A stretch of DNA of 64,000 nucleotides from Flagellimonas sp947499585 (GTDB taxonomy: Bacteria > Bacteroidota > Bacteroidia > Flavobacteriales > Flavobacteriaceae): contig NZ_CP138995.1 of NCBI RefSeq assembly GCF_044596045.1, forward strand, positions 3,348,001 through 3,412,000, read 5' to 3'. The notes beneath the pieces were generated by a model. That model was not told where the DNA came from. It saw nothing but the letters and a program-made list of their open reading frames with translations, and did no database searches. This document shows positions 36,505 to 47,340 of the stretch, piece after piece; the first letter of the stretch is position 1; every line of letters begins with the position of its first letter. Made by a program: the position numbers and the translations under genes.

Positions 36505-38094
36505 ATGGATTTTGATAAAGAGATAGCAAGACGAAGGACTTTTGGCATTATTTCTCACCCGGATGCCGGTAAAACAACTCTAACAGAAAAACTGTTGCTT
36601 TTTGGTGGTGCTATTCAAGAAGCCGGAGCAGTAAAGAACAATAAAATCAAAAAAACTGCTACTAGTGATTTTATGGAAATTGAACGTCAAAGGGGGATTT
36701 CCGTAGCCACATCAGTTTTGGCTTTTATTTATAATGATAAAAAAATCAATATTCTAGATACTCCTGGGCACAAAGATTTTGCCGAGGATACTTTTAGAAC
36801 TTTAACTGCGGTGGATAGTGTTATTGTAGTTATCGATGTTGCAAAAGGTGTTGAGGAACAGACTGAGAAATTGGTCAAAGTCTGTAGAATGCGGAATATC
36901 CCCATGATCGTTTTTATTAATAAATTGGATAGAGAAGGTAAGGATGCCTTTGACCTTTTGGATGAAGTTGAACAAAAACTAGGCTTGTCCGTTACCCCCC
37001 TAAGTTTTCCTATTGGAATGGGGTATGACTTTAAGGGAATATATAATATCTACGAAAAAAACATCAATCTTTTTAGCGGGAACAATAAGAAGAATATTGA
37101 AGAAACTATTGCCTTTACCGATATTGAAAATCCTGAACTTGATGACATTATTGGAGATTCGGCAGCACAAGAACTTAGGGACAACTTAGAATTGGTCAGT
37201 GGGGTTTATCCTGAATTTGATAAAGACTCCTATTTAAAAGGACAGCAACAACCTGTCTTTTTTGGTTCGGCATTGAACAACTTTGGTGTACGAGAACTAT
37301 TAGACTGTTTTGTTGAAATTGCACCTCCGCCAAGACCTAAAATGGCAGAAGAACGTTTGGTGGAGGCAAGCGAAAAGGATTTTTCAGGTTTTGTATTTAA
37401 AATACATGCCAATATGGATCCCAAACACCGAGATCGTTTGGCATTCATAAAGATTGTGTCTGGTACTTTTGAGCGCAATAAACCGTACCTGCATGTGAGA
37501 CATAATAAAAATTTGAAGTTTTCCAGTCCAAATGCGTTTTTCGCAGAAAAGAAAGAAATCGTTGATATTTCTTATCCAGGTGACATTGTGGGATTGCATG
37601 ACACTGGTAATTTTAAGATTGGTGATACGCTGACCAGCGGTGAAAAATTAAGCTATAAAGGCATTCCAAGCTTTTCTCCCGAGCATTTCAGGTATATTAA
37701 CAACGCTGACCCTATGAAGTCCAAACAGCTGTACAAAGGCATTGATCAACTTATGGATGAAGGTGTTGCCCAGTTATTTACTTTGGAATTGAATGGTCGT
37801 AAAGTTATTGGTACGGTTGGTGCGCTTCAGTATGAAGTCATTCAGTATCGATTGGAGCATGAATATGGCGCCAAATGCACCTACGAAAACTTTCCAGTGC
37901 ACAAGGCTTGTTGGGTAGAAGCAGACGATGCGTCCAACGATGAATTTAAAGAGTTTAAAAGAGTGAAGCAGAAGTTTTTAGCTATTGATAAACGTGGACA
38001 ATTGGTTTTTTTAGCTGACTCGCAATTCTCATTACAGATGACGCAACAAAAATACCCTTCGGTTAAGCTTCATTTTACCTCAGAATTTGACTAA
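36505..38094 (+). CDS. prfC: peptide chain release factor 3
   Basis: A 529-aa translational GTPase that recycles release factors RF1 and RF2 after termination. G motifs are clear: HPDAGKTTLTE (G1), ERQRGISVATS (G2), DTPGHKDF (G3), NKLDRE (G4). The RF3-specific region GYDFKGIYNIYEK and the C-terminal ALQYEVIQYRLEHEYGAKC follow. The frame can start at a TTG six codons upstream, but MDFDKEIARRRTFGIISHP is the family N-terminus. It is divergent from the large surface-protein block. Confidence 0.95.
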   Translation: MDFDKEIARRRTFGIISHPDAGKTTLTEKLLLFGGAIQEAGAVKNNKIKKTATSDFMEIERQRGISVATSVLAFIYNDKKINILDTPGHKDFAEDTFRTLTAVDSVIVVIDVAKGVEEQTEKLVKVCRMRNIPMIVFINKLDREGKDAFDLLDEVEQKLGLSVTPLSFPIGMGYDFKGIYNIYEKNINLFSGNNKKNIEETIAFTDIENPELDDIIGDSAAQELRDNLELVSGVYPEFDKDSYLKGQQQPVFFGSALNNFGVRELLDCFVEIAPPPRPKMAEERLVEASEKDFSGFVFKIHANMDPKHRDRLAFIKIVSGTFERNKPYLHVRHNKNLKFSSPNAFFAEKKEIVDISYPGDIVGLHDTGNFKIGDTLTSGEKLSYKGIPSFSPEHFRYINNADPMKSKQLYKGIDQLMDEGVAQLFTLELNGRKVIGTVGALQYEVIQYRLEHEYGAKCTYENFPVHKACWVEADDASNDEFKEFKRVKQKFLAIDKRGQLVFLADSQFSLQMTQQKYPSVKLHFTSEFD

Positions 38095-38200
38095 TACTTA
38101 AAGATTCTGAAGATGTTTACTAGGTATCCAAGTTTATGTATTCTGGATAGATCAGTCTTTTTTTGTACTTTATAAGCACATAACCAATAAATACTTTTTT

Positions 38201-38638
38201 ATGACAACTGATTCTATAAATAAACCACCAGTTTGGTTCTGGGTGGTCAGTGTTATTGCTTTACTGTGGAATCTTATGGGTGTAAGCGCATACTTGGCCG
38301 ATGCCTATACCAGTATTGAACAATTGGAACAAATGAGCCAAGAAATAAGAGAACTTTATGAGGGTAGACCTGCTTGGGCAACTGCCGGTTTTGCGATAGC
38401 TGTTTTTGCTGGTGCCATTGGGTCAATCTCGTTATTGCTTCGTAAGAAATGGGCCAGACCTTTACTCATTTTATCTGTTTTGGGATCCATCGTCTTGAAT
38501 ATTCACACCTTTTTTCTGAGCAATGCCTTAGAGGTTATGGGTGCTAACATAGTGATTATGCCAATTGTTGTTATTGTTTTTGGCATTTACCTTATCTTCT
38601 TTGCCAAAAAGGGCATTCAAAAAGGGTGGCTTAGTTAG
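38201..38638 (+). CDS. small integral membrane protein, unknown function (145 aa)
   Basis: Four predicted transmembrane segments (about 11-33, 62-80, 85-105, 113-135) and short charged loops (RKKWARP). Proteins of this size and layout occur in Flavobacteriaceae without known function. It is followed by a bidirectional terminator at 38660-38683. Confidence 0.75.
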   Translation: MTTDSINKPPVWFWVVSVIALLWNLMGVSAYLADAYTSIEQLEQMSQEIRELYEGRPAWATAGFAIAVFAGAIGSISLLLRKKWARPLLILSVLGSIVLNIHTFFLSNALEVMGANIVIMPIVVIVFGIYLIFFAKKGIQKGWLS

Positions 38639-38659
38639 CCCGAAAAATACATAGCAATA

Positions 38660-38683
38660 AAAAACCGACAATAGTCGGTTTTT
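38660..38683. terminator. bidirectional terminator
   Basis: AAAAACCGAC, loop AATA, GTCGGTTTTT gives a perfect stem with A- and T-runs on the two sides. It serves the membrane protein gene (plus) and the DUF3467 gene (minus), whose stop codons flank it. Confidence 0.85.
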
Positions 38684-38691
38684 TATTGTTC

Positions 38692-39003
38692 TTATGCTTC
38701 CCCAGTGGGTCCGAAATTTAGTGGAATTGAAGGTTGTTCATAATCCTTAATAGCACCGTGTGCTTTTTCAAACCGCGTCACATTATCATTTAATGCCTTC
38801 AAGAATTTTTTGGCATGTTGCGGTGTTAACACAATCCTACTTTTCACCTTAGCCTTGGGGGCACCAGGCATCATACTAATAAAATCTACAACAAATTCAG
38901 ATACTGAATGGTTGATGATTGCCAAATTGGAATAGATCCCTTCAGCGGTTTTTTCATCCAATTCAATATTGATCTGTTTTTGATTTTGATTTTTCTCAGC
39001 CAT
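38692..39003 (-). CDS. DUF3467 domain protein
   Basis: A 103-aa cytoplasmic protein. INIELDEKTAEGIYSNLAII, HSVSEFVVDFISMMPG, AKVKSRIVLTPQHAKKFL match DUF3467, a family of small proteins widespread in Bacteroidota without a settled function. It follows rpoC on the same strand after a terminator (39021-39052), so it is probably expressed from read-through or its own promoter. Confidence 0.88.
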   Translation of the reverse strand: MAEKNQNQKQINIELDEKTAEGIYSNLAIINHSVSEFVVDFISMMPGAPKAKVKSRIVLTPQHAKKFLKALNDNVTRFEKAHGAIKDYEQPSIPLNFGPTGEA

Positions 39004-39020
39004 TGTATTTTATGTATTAA

Positions 39021-39052
39021 AAAAGAAAACCCTGACGATATCGCCAGGGTTT
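39021..39052 (-). terminator. terminator after rpoC
   Basis: AAACCCTGACGATATCGCCA followed by GGGTTT (39027-39052) folds into a stem with one mismatch. On the minus strand it is followed by TTCTTTTTT. It sits a few bases after the rpoC stop codon and ends the tuf-rpo supercluster. Confidence 0.8.
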
Positions 39053-39057
39053 GTTTA

Positions 39058-42000
39058 TTAGAATTTGAATTCCTCTTTTCGAGCCATGATTTCATCGTAT
39101 TCCTCTTTTGAGCCTACAATGATACTATCATAATCCCTCATACCGGTACCGGCAGGAATTTTATGTCCAACAATAACATTTTCCTTCAAGCCTTCCAAGG
39201 TATCAACTTTACCGCTTACAGCAGCCTCGTTCAATACTTTAGTAGTCTCTTGGAATGATGCTGCAGAGATAAATGATTTTGTCTGCAACGAAGCACGTGT
39301 TATACCTTGCAAGATTGGAGTTGCTGTAGCTGCTACGGCATCTCTTGCACTAACAAGAGCTTTATCTGTTCTTCGCAATACTGAATTTTCATCTCTTAAC
39401 GCGCGAGCAGATATAATCTGTCCTGCTTTAAGGTTCTCAGAATCTCCAGGTTCTTCAACAACCTTCATCCCAAAAATCTCATCATTCTCACGGATAAAGT
39501 CATCTTTATGAACCAATTGATTCTCCAAGAAAGTTGTATCCCCTGAATCTTCAATACGTACTTTACGCATCATTTGTCTAACGACAACTTCAAAATGCTT
39601 GTCATTAATTTTTACACCCTGTAAACGGTAAACCTCTTGTACTTCGTTTACCAAATACTGTTGTACTGCTGATGGTCCTTTGATTGCCAAAATATCTTCT
39701 GGAGTAATAGATCCATCGGATAAAGGCATACCTGCACGAACGTAATCGTTCTCTTGCACCAAAATCTGGTTTGAAAGTTTAACCAAGTATTTCTTGATTT
39801 CGCCCAATTTTGATTCAATAATAATCTCACGATTACCACGCTTGATCTTACCAAATGAAACTACACCATCAATCTCGGAAACAACCGCTGGGTTAGAAGG
39901 GTTACGTGCTTCAAAAAGCTCTGTTACCCTAGGTAGACCTCCTGTAATATCCCCTGCTTTTGCAGATTTACGTGGAATCTTAACCAAGATTTTCCCTTCT
40001 TTGATTTTATCACCATCATCCACCATTATATGTGAACCAACTGGTAGGTTGTAAGAACGTAAAGTCTCTCCCTTACCATCTTTAATCAATAAGGTTGGAA
40101 TCAGTTTCTTGTTTCTTGATTCAGAAATTACTTTCTCTTGGAAACCAGTCTGCTCATCAATCTCAACTTGGTATGTAACTCCTTGCTCAATATTTTCATA
40201 GGCAATCTGACCAGGGAATTCAGAAACAATTACACCGTTATATGGATCCCATTGACAAATTACAGTTCCTTTCTTGATTTTATCTCCGTTCTTAACGAAC
40301 AATTGAGAACCGTAAGGAATATTATTTGTACTTAAGGTAATTCCAGTGGTAGCATCAACAACTTTGATTTCAGAAGTCCTGGAGATAACAATATTGGCCT
40401 TTTCGCCATCACCGTTTTCTCCAACAACTGTTCTTAAATCTTCTATTTCTGCAACACCATCAAACTTCACTTCTAACTTGTTATCCTCAGAAATGTTACC
40501 TGCAATACCACCTACGTGGAATGTACGTAGGGTCAACTGTGTACCTGGTTCACCAATAGACTGTGCTGCAACAACACCAACAGCTTCACCTCTTTGAACC
40601 ATTTTATTGGTTGCAAGGTTTCTACCGTAGCACTTACCGCAAATTCCTTTTGGAGCCTCGCAGGTTAACGCAGAACGTACTTCAACTCTTTCAATTGGAG
40701 CTGCTTCGACCTTTTTCATATCAGATTCAGAAATTACTTGGCCAGCGGTCAATAACAATTCCTCATTCAATGGATTGTATACATCGTGCAGTGATACTCT
40801 TCCAAGAATTCTTTCTCCTAGAGTTTCTACGACTTCTTCGTTCTTCTTCAAAGCTTTGACCTCAATTCCTCTTAACGTACCACAATCTTCAATATTGATG
40901 ATTACATCTTGAGAAACATCTACCAAACGTCTCGTCAAATATCCTGCATCCGCAGTTTTTAAAGCGGTATCTGCAAGACCTTTACGCGCACCGTGAGTTG
41001 AGATAAAGTATTCCAAAATAGACAATCCTTCCTTAAAGTTGGAAAGAATAGGGTTTTCAATAATCTCTCCCCCTCCTGCAGTGGATTTTTTAGGCTTGGC
41101 CATCAAACCACGCATACCGGTCAATTGACGAATTTGCTCTTTAGAACCCCTTGCACCGGAATCCAACATCATGTATACAGAGTTGAATCCTTGTTGGTCC
41201 TCACGAATTCGCTTCATGGCCAATTCGGTCAACATAGCATTTGTAGAAGTCCAAACATCGATAACTTGGTTATATCTTTCATTATTAGTGATAAGACCCA
41301 TGTTATAGTTCGCCATAATTCCATCAACTTGCCCATTGGCTTCGTTGATCATTTCATGCTTCTCTGGCGGAATGATAATATCACCTAAACTGAAGGATAG
41401 CCCTCCTTTAAAGGCAAAATCATATCCCATTGACTTTATCTTATCCAAAAATGCAGCAGTAGCAGGTACATCTGTAACTCCAAGAATATCACCAATGATA
41501 TTTCTAAGCGATTTTTTGTTCAATACTTCATTGATATATCCTGCTTCTTCTGGAACAACTGTGTTGAACAACACCCTACCAACTGTTGTAGCTATGATTT
41601 GGCTTACAAGCTCACCTTCTTCATTAAAATCTTTAGCTCTAACCTTGATTCCTGCATTCAAATCAACTTTTCCTTCATTAAAGGCAATCTCAACTTCCTC
41701 TGCAGAGTAGAATGTTAATCCCTCTCCTTGGATTGGAACCTCTTTGGTTGATTTTCTTTCTTTGGTCATGTAATAAAGACCCAATACCATATCCTGTGAA
41801 GGAACGGTAATTGGAGAACCATTGGCAGGATTCAAGATATTTTGAGATGCCAACATCAATAGTTGAGCTTCTAAAATAGCTTCTGGGCCCAACGGCAAGT
41901 GAACTGCCATCTGGTCACCATCAAAATCCGCATTAAATGCTGTACATGCCAATGGGTGCAAACGAATAGCCTTCCCTTCTATAAGTTTTGGCTGGAACGC

Positions 42001-43356
42001 TTGTATACCCAATCTGTGTAATGTAGGGGCACGGTTCAATAGTACTGGATGTCCTTTAAGAACATTTTCAAGGATATCCCAAACTACAGGTTCCTTTTTA
42101 TCTATAATTTTCTTTGCAGATTTTACAGTCTTTACAATTCCTCTTTCAATCAGTTTTCTGATTACAAAAGGTTTGTAAAGTTCAGCAGCCATATCTTTTG
42201 GAAGACCGCATTCGTATAGGTGCATTTCTGGACCAACAACAATTACGGAACGGGCAGAATAATCCACACGTTTACCCAAAAGGTTCTGACGGAAACGACC
42301 TTGCTTCCCTTTCAATGAATCTGAAAGTGATTTTAAAGGTCTGTTTGATTCTGTTTTTACCGCTGAAGCTTTTCTTGTATTATCAAAAAGAGAATCGACC
42401 GCTTCTTGAAGCATACGCTTCTCATTTCTCAAGATTACCTCAGGAGCTTTTATTTCCATCAATCGCTTTAAACGATTATTACGGATAATCACCCTACGGT
42501 ATAGATCATTTAAATCTGAAGTAGCAAAACGACCACCATCTAATGGTACCAATGGACGTAATTCTGGTGGAATAACCGGAACTACTTTCATGATCATCCA
42601 CTCAGGTCTGTTTTCTCTATTTTCTTGAGACTCGCGCAACGCTTCAACAACCTGAAGTCTCTTTAAAGCTTCTGTTTTACGTTGTTTTGAAGTCTCTGTA
42701 TTTGCTTTATGTCTTAGACTGTATGAAAGTTCTTCCAAGTCAATTCTAGACAATAAATCAATTAGACACTCCGCACCCATTTTGGCCACAAACTTGTTAG
42801 GGTCTGTATCTTCCAAGTACTGGTTTTCAGCAGGAATGGATTCCAAAATATTAAGGTATTCCTCTTCGGTCAAGAAATCCATTTTGTTGATTTCTTCACC
42901 TTCAGGGCCTTTAGCAATACCTGGCTGGATTACAACATATCTTTCGTAATAGATAATCATATCCAACTTCTTGGAAGGTAATCCCAATAAGTATCCTATT
43001 TTATTTGGAAGTGAACGGAAATACCAGATATGTGCTACAGGAACCACAAGATTAATGTGCCCAACACGATCTCTACGTACTTTTTTCTCTGTTACTTCAA
43101 CACCACAACGGTCACAAACAATTCCACGGTAACGGATACGCTTATATTTACCACAAGCACATTCATAATCCTTTACAGGACCAAATATACGCTCACAGAA
43201 CAGCCCATCACGTTCAGGTTTGTGCGTTCTATAGTTAATAGTTTCAGGTTTTAAAACCTCTCCGCGGGACTCAGCCAAGATTGACTCTGGAGAAGCCAGT
43301 CCTATGGAAATTTTATCAAACCTTTTTGGTGCGTTATTATCTTTTATTCTAGCCAT
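39058..43356 (-). CDS. rpoC: DNA-directed RNA polymerase subunit beta'
   Basis: A 1432-aa catalytic subunit. The N-terminal zinc site is in CACGKYKRIRYRGIVCDRCG (about 69-88), the active-site magnesium is held by NADFDGDQMAVH (about 470), and the bridge-helix/trigger-loop region reads MRGLMAKP and THGARKGLADTALKTADAGY. A second Cys cluster, CEAPKGICGKCYGRN, lies near 905-920. Length and order match Bacteroidota. The gap to rpoB is 45 bases and they form one transcript. Confidence 0.98.
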   Translation of the reverse strand: MARIKDNNAPKRFDKISIGLASPESILAESRGEVLKPETINYRTHKPERDGLFCERIFGPVKDYECACGKYKRIRYRGIVCDRCGVEVTEKKVRRDRVGHINLVVPVAHIWYFRSLPNKIGYLLGLPSKKLDMIIYYERYVVIQPGIAKGPEGEEINKMDFLTEEEYLNILESIPAENQYLEDTDPNKFVAKMGAECLIDLLSRIDLEELSYSLRHKANTETSKQRKTEALKRLQVVEALRESQENRENRPEWMIMKVVPVIPPELRPLVPLDGGRFATSDLNDLYRRVIIRNNRLKRLMEIKAPEVILRNEKRMLQEAVDSLFDNTRKASAVKTESNRPLKSLSDSLKGKQGRFRQNLLGKRVDYSARSVIVVGPEMHLYECGLPKDMAAELYKPFVIRKLIERGIVKTVKSAKKIIDKKEPVVWDILENVLKGHPVLLNRAPTLHRLGIQAFQPKLIEGKAIRLHPLACTAFNADFDGDQMAVHLPLGPEAILEAQLLMLASQNILNPANGSPITVPSQDMVLGLYYMTKERKSTKEVPIQGEGLTFYSAEEVEIAFNEGKVDLNAGIKVRAKDFNEEGELVSQIIATTVGRVLFNTVVPEEAGYINEVLNKKSLRNIIGDILGVTDVPATAAFLDKIKSMGYDFAFKGGLSFSLGDIIIPPEKHEMINEANGQVDGIMANYNMGLITNNERYNQVIDVWTSTNAMLTELAMKRIREDQQGFNSVYMMLDSGARGSKEQIRQLTGMRGLMAKPKKSTAGGGEIIENPILSNFKEGLSILEYFISTHGARKGLADTALKTADAGYLTRRLVDVSQDVIINIEDCGTLRGIEVKALKKNEEVVETLGERILGRVSLHDVYNPLNEELLLTAGQVISESDMKKVEAAPIERVEVRSALTCEAPKGICGKCYGRNLATNKMVQRGEAVGVVAAQSIGEPGTQLTLRTFHVGGIAGNISEDNKLEVKFDGVAEIEDLRTVVGENGDGEKANIVISRTSEIKVVDATTGITLSTNNIPYGSQLFVKNGDKIKKGTVICQWDPYNGVIVSEFPGQIAYENIEQGVTYQVEIDEQTGFQEKVISESRNKKLIPTLLIKDGKGETLRSYNLPVGSHIMVDDGDKIKEGKILVKIPRKSAKAGDITGGLPRVTELFEARNPSNPAVVSEIDGVVSFGKIKRGNREIIIESKLGEIKKYLVKLSNQILVQENDYVRAGMPLSDGSITPEDILAIKGPSAVQQYLVNEVQEVYRLQGVKINDKHFEVVVRQMMRKVRIEDSGDTTFLENQLVHKDDFIRENDEIFGMKVVEEPGDSENLKAGQIISARALRDENSVLRRTDKALVSARDAVAATATPILQGITRASLQTKSFISAASFQETTKVLNEAAVSGKVDTLEGLKENVIVGHKIPAGTGMRDYDSIIVGSKEEYDEIMARKEEFKF

Positions 43357-43401
43357 AACAATATGGAGATGATATAATTAAAAATGCTTTTCTATAGTAT
43401 T

Positions 43402-46400
43402 CTACTCTTCCAGTCTGATATCCAAACCTAATCCCTTAAGTTCGTGCATCAATACGTTGAAAGATTCTGGCAACCCAGGTTCTGGCATGGTTTCACCTTT
43501 AACGATGGATTCATACGTTTTTGCTCTTCCGATAACATCATCCGATTTAACCGTCAATATTTCTCGTAGTGTAGCTGAAGCTCCATAAGCCTCAAGTGCC
43601 CAAACCTCCATTTCACCAAAACGCTGACCACCAAACTGGGCTTTACCACCCAATGGTTGTTGTGTAATCAACGAATATGGACCAATAGACCTGGCGTGCA
43701 TCTTGTCGTCTACCATATGTCCTAATTTCAACATATAGATAACACCTACCGTAGCTGCTTGATCAAAACGTTTTCCTGTTCCACCGTCATAAAGGTATGT
43801 ATGCCCAAATCTTGGTACACCAGCCTCATCGGTTAGTGCATTGATTTGATCTAGTGTAGCTCCATCAAAAATTGGGGTTCCGTACTTTCTTCCCAATTTA
43901 AGACCAGCCCAACCTAACACCGTCTCATATATCTGACCAATGTTCATCCTAGAAGGTACTCCTAATGGATTCAATACGATATCCACCGGCGTTCCATCTT
44001 CCAAGAAAGGCATATCTTCTTGACGAACAATACGTGCAACGATACCTTTGTTACCGTGACGCCCTGCCATCTTATCACCAACCTTTAGTTTACGCTTTTT
44101 AGCAATGTAAACCTTGGCCAATTTCATTATACCTGCTGGTAGTTCATCACCTACTGAAATAGTAAACTTGTCCCTTCTAAGGTTTCCTTGAATATCATTC
44201 AATTTGATCTTATAGTTGTGCAACAAATCTGCTACTTGCTCATTGGTTTTATCGTCTGTTGTCCAGCTCCCACCCACTAAGTGAGCAAAATCATCAACAG
44301 CGTTCAACATTTTGATGGTGTATTTCTTTCCTTTTGGAAGTACTTCTTCACCAAGATCGTTCATTACACCTTGCGAAGTTTTTCCATTGATCAACCCAAA
44401 CAGTTTTTCAATAAGAACATCTTTCAATTGTTCAAACTTCACTTCGTAATCCATCTCTAACCTAGAGATTGCCTCTTTATCTTCTGAACGTTTTCTCTTA
44501 TCCTTAATAGAACGTGAGAATAATTTCTTATCGATAACGACACCTCTTAAAGATGGTGATGCTTTTAATGAAGCATCTTTTACGTCTCCTGCTTTATCAC
44601 CAAAAATAGCACGCAACAGTTTTTCTTCTGGAGTTGGATCAGATTCACCTTTTGGTGTAATCTTACCAATCAAAATATCGCCAGGTTTAACTTCTGCACC
44701 TATTCTGATCATCCCGTGCTCATCCAAATCTTTGGTAGCTTCTTCAGAAACGTTAGGAATATCATTGGTAAGCTCTTCAGCTCCTAATTTGGTATCTCTT
44801 ACTTCTAAGGCATACTCATCAATATGGATAGAGGTAAAGATATCTTCACGCACTACTTTCTCCGATATTACGATTGCATCCTCAAAGTTGTATCCTTTCC
44901 AAGGCATAAATGCCACTTTCAGGTTTCTACCAAGTGCCAATTCACCTTTTTCAGTTGCATAACCTTCACAAAGCACTTCTCCCTTTTTAACCTTATCACC
45001 TTTTTTAACAATTGGTTTTAGGTTAATACTTGTTCCTTGGTTCGTTTTTCTAAACTTAACCAAGTTGTAAGTTCTGGAGTCTTCCTCAAAGCTTACTAAT
45101 CGCTCGTCTTCAGACCTGCTATATTTAATTGTTACTTTCTGAGCATCTACATATTCTATAACCCCGTCTCCTTCTGCATTAATCAATACTCTAGAATCAG
45201 TGGCCACTTGTCTTTCTAAACCTGTACCTACAATTGGAGATTGTGGTTTTAACAATGGAACTGCCTGACGCATCATGTTTGACCCCATCAAAGCCCTGTT
45301 CGCATCATCATGTTCCAAGAATGGAATCAAAGATGCAGATATAGAAGCAATTTGATTTGGTGCAACATCTGTATAGTTAACTTCACCTGGATCAACTACA
45401 GGAAAATCACCTTCTTCACGTGCAATAACCTTATCATCCAGAATTTTTCCTTTTTCATCCATTGGGATGTTAGCTTGGGAAATTTTCATTCCTTCTTCCT
45501 CTTCAGCGCTCAAATAGGTAAATTCCTTGGTATCAACAACGCCATTTTCAACCTTGCGGTATGGAGTTTCCAAGAAGCCCATTGGGTTCACTTTTGCAAA
45601 TACTGAAAGTGAAGAAATCAAACCAATGTTCGGTCCTTCAGGTGTTTCAATAGGACATAATCTTCCGTAGTGCGTATAATGAACGTCACGTACCTCAAAT
45701 CCTGCTCTTTCTCTTGAAAGTCCACCAGGTCCTAGTGCTGATAATCTTCTTTTGTGCGTGATCTCCGCCAATGGATTAGTTTGATCCATGAACTGAGACA
45801 ACTGGTTTGTTCCAAAGAATGAATTGATTACGGAAGACAAAGTCTTTGCATTAATCAAATCTATAGGAGTAAACACCTCGTTATCACGAACGTTCATACG
45901 CTCACGAATAGTACGAGCCATACGTGCCAAACCAACACCAAACTGAGATGATAGTTGTTCACCCACGGTTCTTACACGACGGTTGGACAAGTGATCAATA
46001 TCATCAATCTCTGCTTTTGAGTTAATTAACTCAATCAAATATTTGATGATAGTAATGATATCTTCCTTGGTCAAGACTTGTTTGTCCATTCCAATATCCA
46101 ACTGTAATTTTTTATTCATTCTATAACGACCAACCTCACCTAAGTTGTATCGTTGATCAGAGAAGAACAACTTATCTATAATACCGCGGGCTGTTTCCTC
46201 ATCTGGCGGCTCAGCATTACGTAATTGTCTATAGATATGCTCCACCGCTTCTTTCTCAGAATTGGTAGGGTCTTTCTGCAATGTATTATGAATAATTGCA
46301 TAGTCTGACTGTGCATTGTTCTCTTTATGAAGCAAAATCGTTTTTACGTCTGCCTCTATAATTTCATTAATATGGTCTTTTTCAAGAATGGTATCACGAT

Positions 46401-47211
46401 CTAGAATAATCTCGTTTCTTTCAATAGAAACCACTTCACCTGTATCTTCATCCACAAAATCCTCATGCCAAGTATTCAATACTCTTGCAGCCAATTTGCG
46501 TCCCAATACTTTTTTAAGACCTGCATTAGAAACTTTCACCTCTTCAGAAAGGTCAAAGATTTCCAAAATATCTTTATCTCTTTCAAAACCGATTGCACGG
46601 AAAAGTGTAGTAACCGGTAATTTTTTCTTTCTATCAATGTAAGCGTACATAACCCCATTGATATCCGTAGCAAATTCAATCCAAGAACCTTTGAAAGGAA
46701 TTACTCTTGCAGAATATAGCTTTGTACCATTTGCATGAAAAGATTGTCCAAAGAAAACCCCTGGAGATCTATGCAACTGTGAAACCACAACACGCTCAGC
46801 ACCATTGATAACAAAGGTTCCACTAGGAGTCATGTATGGAATTGTACCCAAATACACATCTTGAACTATCGTTTCAAAATCTTCGTGCTCTGGATCGGTA
46901 CAATATAATTTTAGGCGTGCCTTTAAGGGAACGCTATAGGTAAGTCCACGTTCTATACATTCTTGTATGGAATATCTTGGTGGATCTATAAAATAATCAA
47001 GAAACTCAAGTACAAACTGGTTTCTAGTGTCTGTAATTGGAAAATTTTCCATGAAGGTATTGTAGAGCCCTTCATTTCCTCTTTCATCAGATTTTGTTTC
47101 AAGTTGAAAAAAGTCTTGAAAAGATTTAATCTGAATGTCCAAGAAATCCGGGTATTCCGGTATGTTCTTAGCGGATGCAAAATTTACTCTTTCAGTATTG
47201 TTTGTGAACAT
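43402..47211 (-). CDS. rpoB: DNA-directed RNA polymerase subunit beta
   Basis: A 1269-aa subunit. The rifampicin region (NQLSQFMDQTNPLAEITHKR, then RLSALGPGGLSRERAGFEVR) keeps the Asp, His and Ser residues whose change gives resistance, so it looks wild type. Further marks are YGRLCPIETPEGPNIGLI, KIGNDIAD-like conserved lysines in MPWKGYNFEDAIVIS, and the C-terminal GGQRFGEMEVWALEAYGA. It lies in the rplK-rplA-rplJ-rplL-rpoB-rpoC order. Confidence 0.98.
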   Translation of the reverse strand: MFTNNTERVNFASAKNIPEYPDFLDIQIKSFQDFFQLETKSDERGNEGLYNTFMENFPITDTRNQFVLEFLDYFIDPPRYSIQECIERGLTYSVPLKARLKLYCTDPEHEDFETIVQDVYLGTIPYMTPSGTFVINGAERVVVSQLHRSPGVFFGQSFHANGTKLYSARVIPFKGSWIEFATDINGVMYAYIDRKKKLPVTTLFRAIGFERDKDILEIFDLSEEVKVSNAGLKKVLGRKLAARVLNTWHEDFVDEDTGEVVSIERNEIILDRDTILEKDHINEIIEADVKTILLHKENNAQSDYAIIHNTLQKDPTNSEKEAVEHIYRQLRNAEPPDEETARGIIDKLFFSDQRYNLGEVGRYRMNKKLQLDIGMDKQVLTKEDIITIIKYLIELINSKAEIDDIDHLSNRRVRTVGEQLSSQFGVGLARMARTIRERMNVRDNEVFTPIDLINAKTLSSVINSFFGTNQLSQFMDQTNPLAEITHKRRLSALGPGGLSRERAGFEVRDVHYTHYGRLCPIETPEGPNIGLISSLSVFAKVNPMGFLETPYRKVENGVVDTKEFTYLSAEEEEGMKISQANIPMDEKGKILDDKVIAREEGDFPVVDPGEVNYTDVAPNQIASISASLIPFLEHDDANRALMGSNMMRQAVPLLKPQSPIVGTGLERQVATDSRVLINAEGDGVIEYVDAQKVTIKYSRSEDERLVSFEEDSRTYNLVKFRKTNQGTSINLKPIVKKGDKVKKGEVLCEGYATEKGELALGRNLKVAFMPWKGYNFEDAIVISEKVVREDIFTSIHIDEYALEVRDTKLGAEELTNDIPNVSEEATKDLDEHGMIRIGAEVKPGDILIGKITPKGESDPTPEEKLLRAIFGDKAGDVKDASLKASPSLRGVVIDKKLFSRSIKDKRKRSEDKEAISRLEMDYEVKFEQLKDVLIEKLFGLINGKTSQGVMNDLGEEVLPKGKKYTIKMLNAVDDFAHLVGGSWTTDDKTNEQVADLLHNYKIKLNDIQGNLRRDKFTISVGDELPAGIMKLAKVYIAKKRKLKVGDKMAGRHGNKGIVARIVRQEDMPFLEDGTPVDIVLNPLGVPSRMNIGQIYETVLGWAGLKLGRKYGTPIFDGATLDQINALTDEAGVPRFGHTYLYDGGTGKRFDQAATVGVIYMLKLGHMVDDKMHARSIGPYSLITQQPLGGKAQFGGQRFGEMEVWALEAYGASATLREILTVKSDDVIGRAKTYESIVKGETMPEPGLPESFNVLMHELKGLGLDIRLEE

Positions 47212-47283
47212 CTATGGACAAATTTTGATAGTGAATTCTCTAAAGGGTAACGTGTATCATCACACGCTGCTATAAAAACAGGC

Positions 47284-47315
47284 TAAGGTCTAACCATTAT
47301 TATGGAAAGACCTTA
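47284..47315 (-). promoter_or_regulatory. hairpin in the rplL-rpoB gap, possible attenuator or processing site
   Basis: AAGGTCT (47285-47291) and AGACCTT (47308-47314) can pair across a 16-base loop; extending by one base gives TAAGGTCT/AGACCTTA. In other bacteria the rplL-rpoB gap contains an attenuator and processing site. No T-run follows, so termination is doubtful. Confidence 0.35.
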
Positions 47316-47340
47316 ACCAATATTTGTATGGTAAAAGCTA

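Noticed and set aside
39648..47250. Many short antisense frames over rpoC and rpoB
   Set aside because: They are shadows of the highly conserved polymerase genes, with no family similarity of their own.
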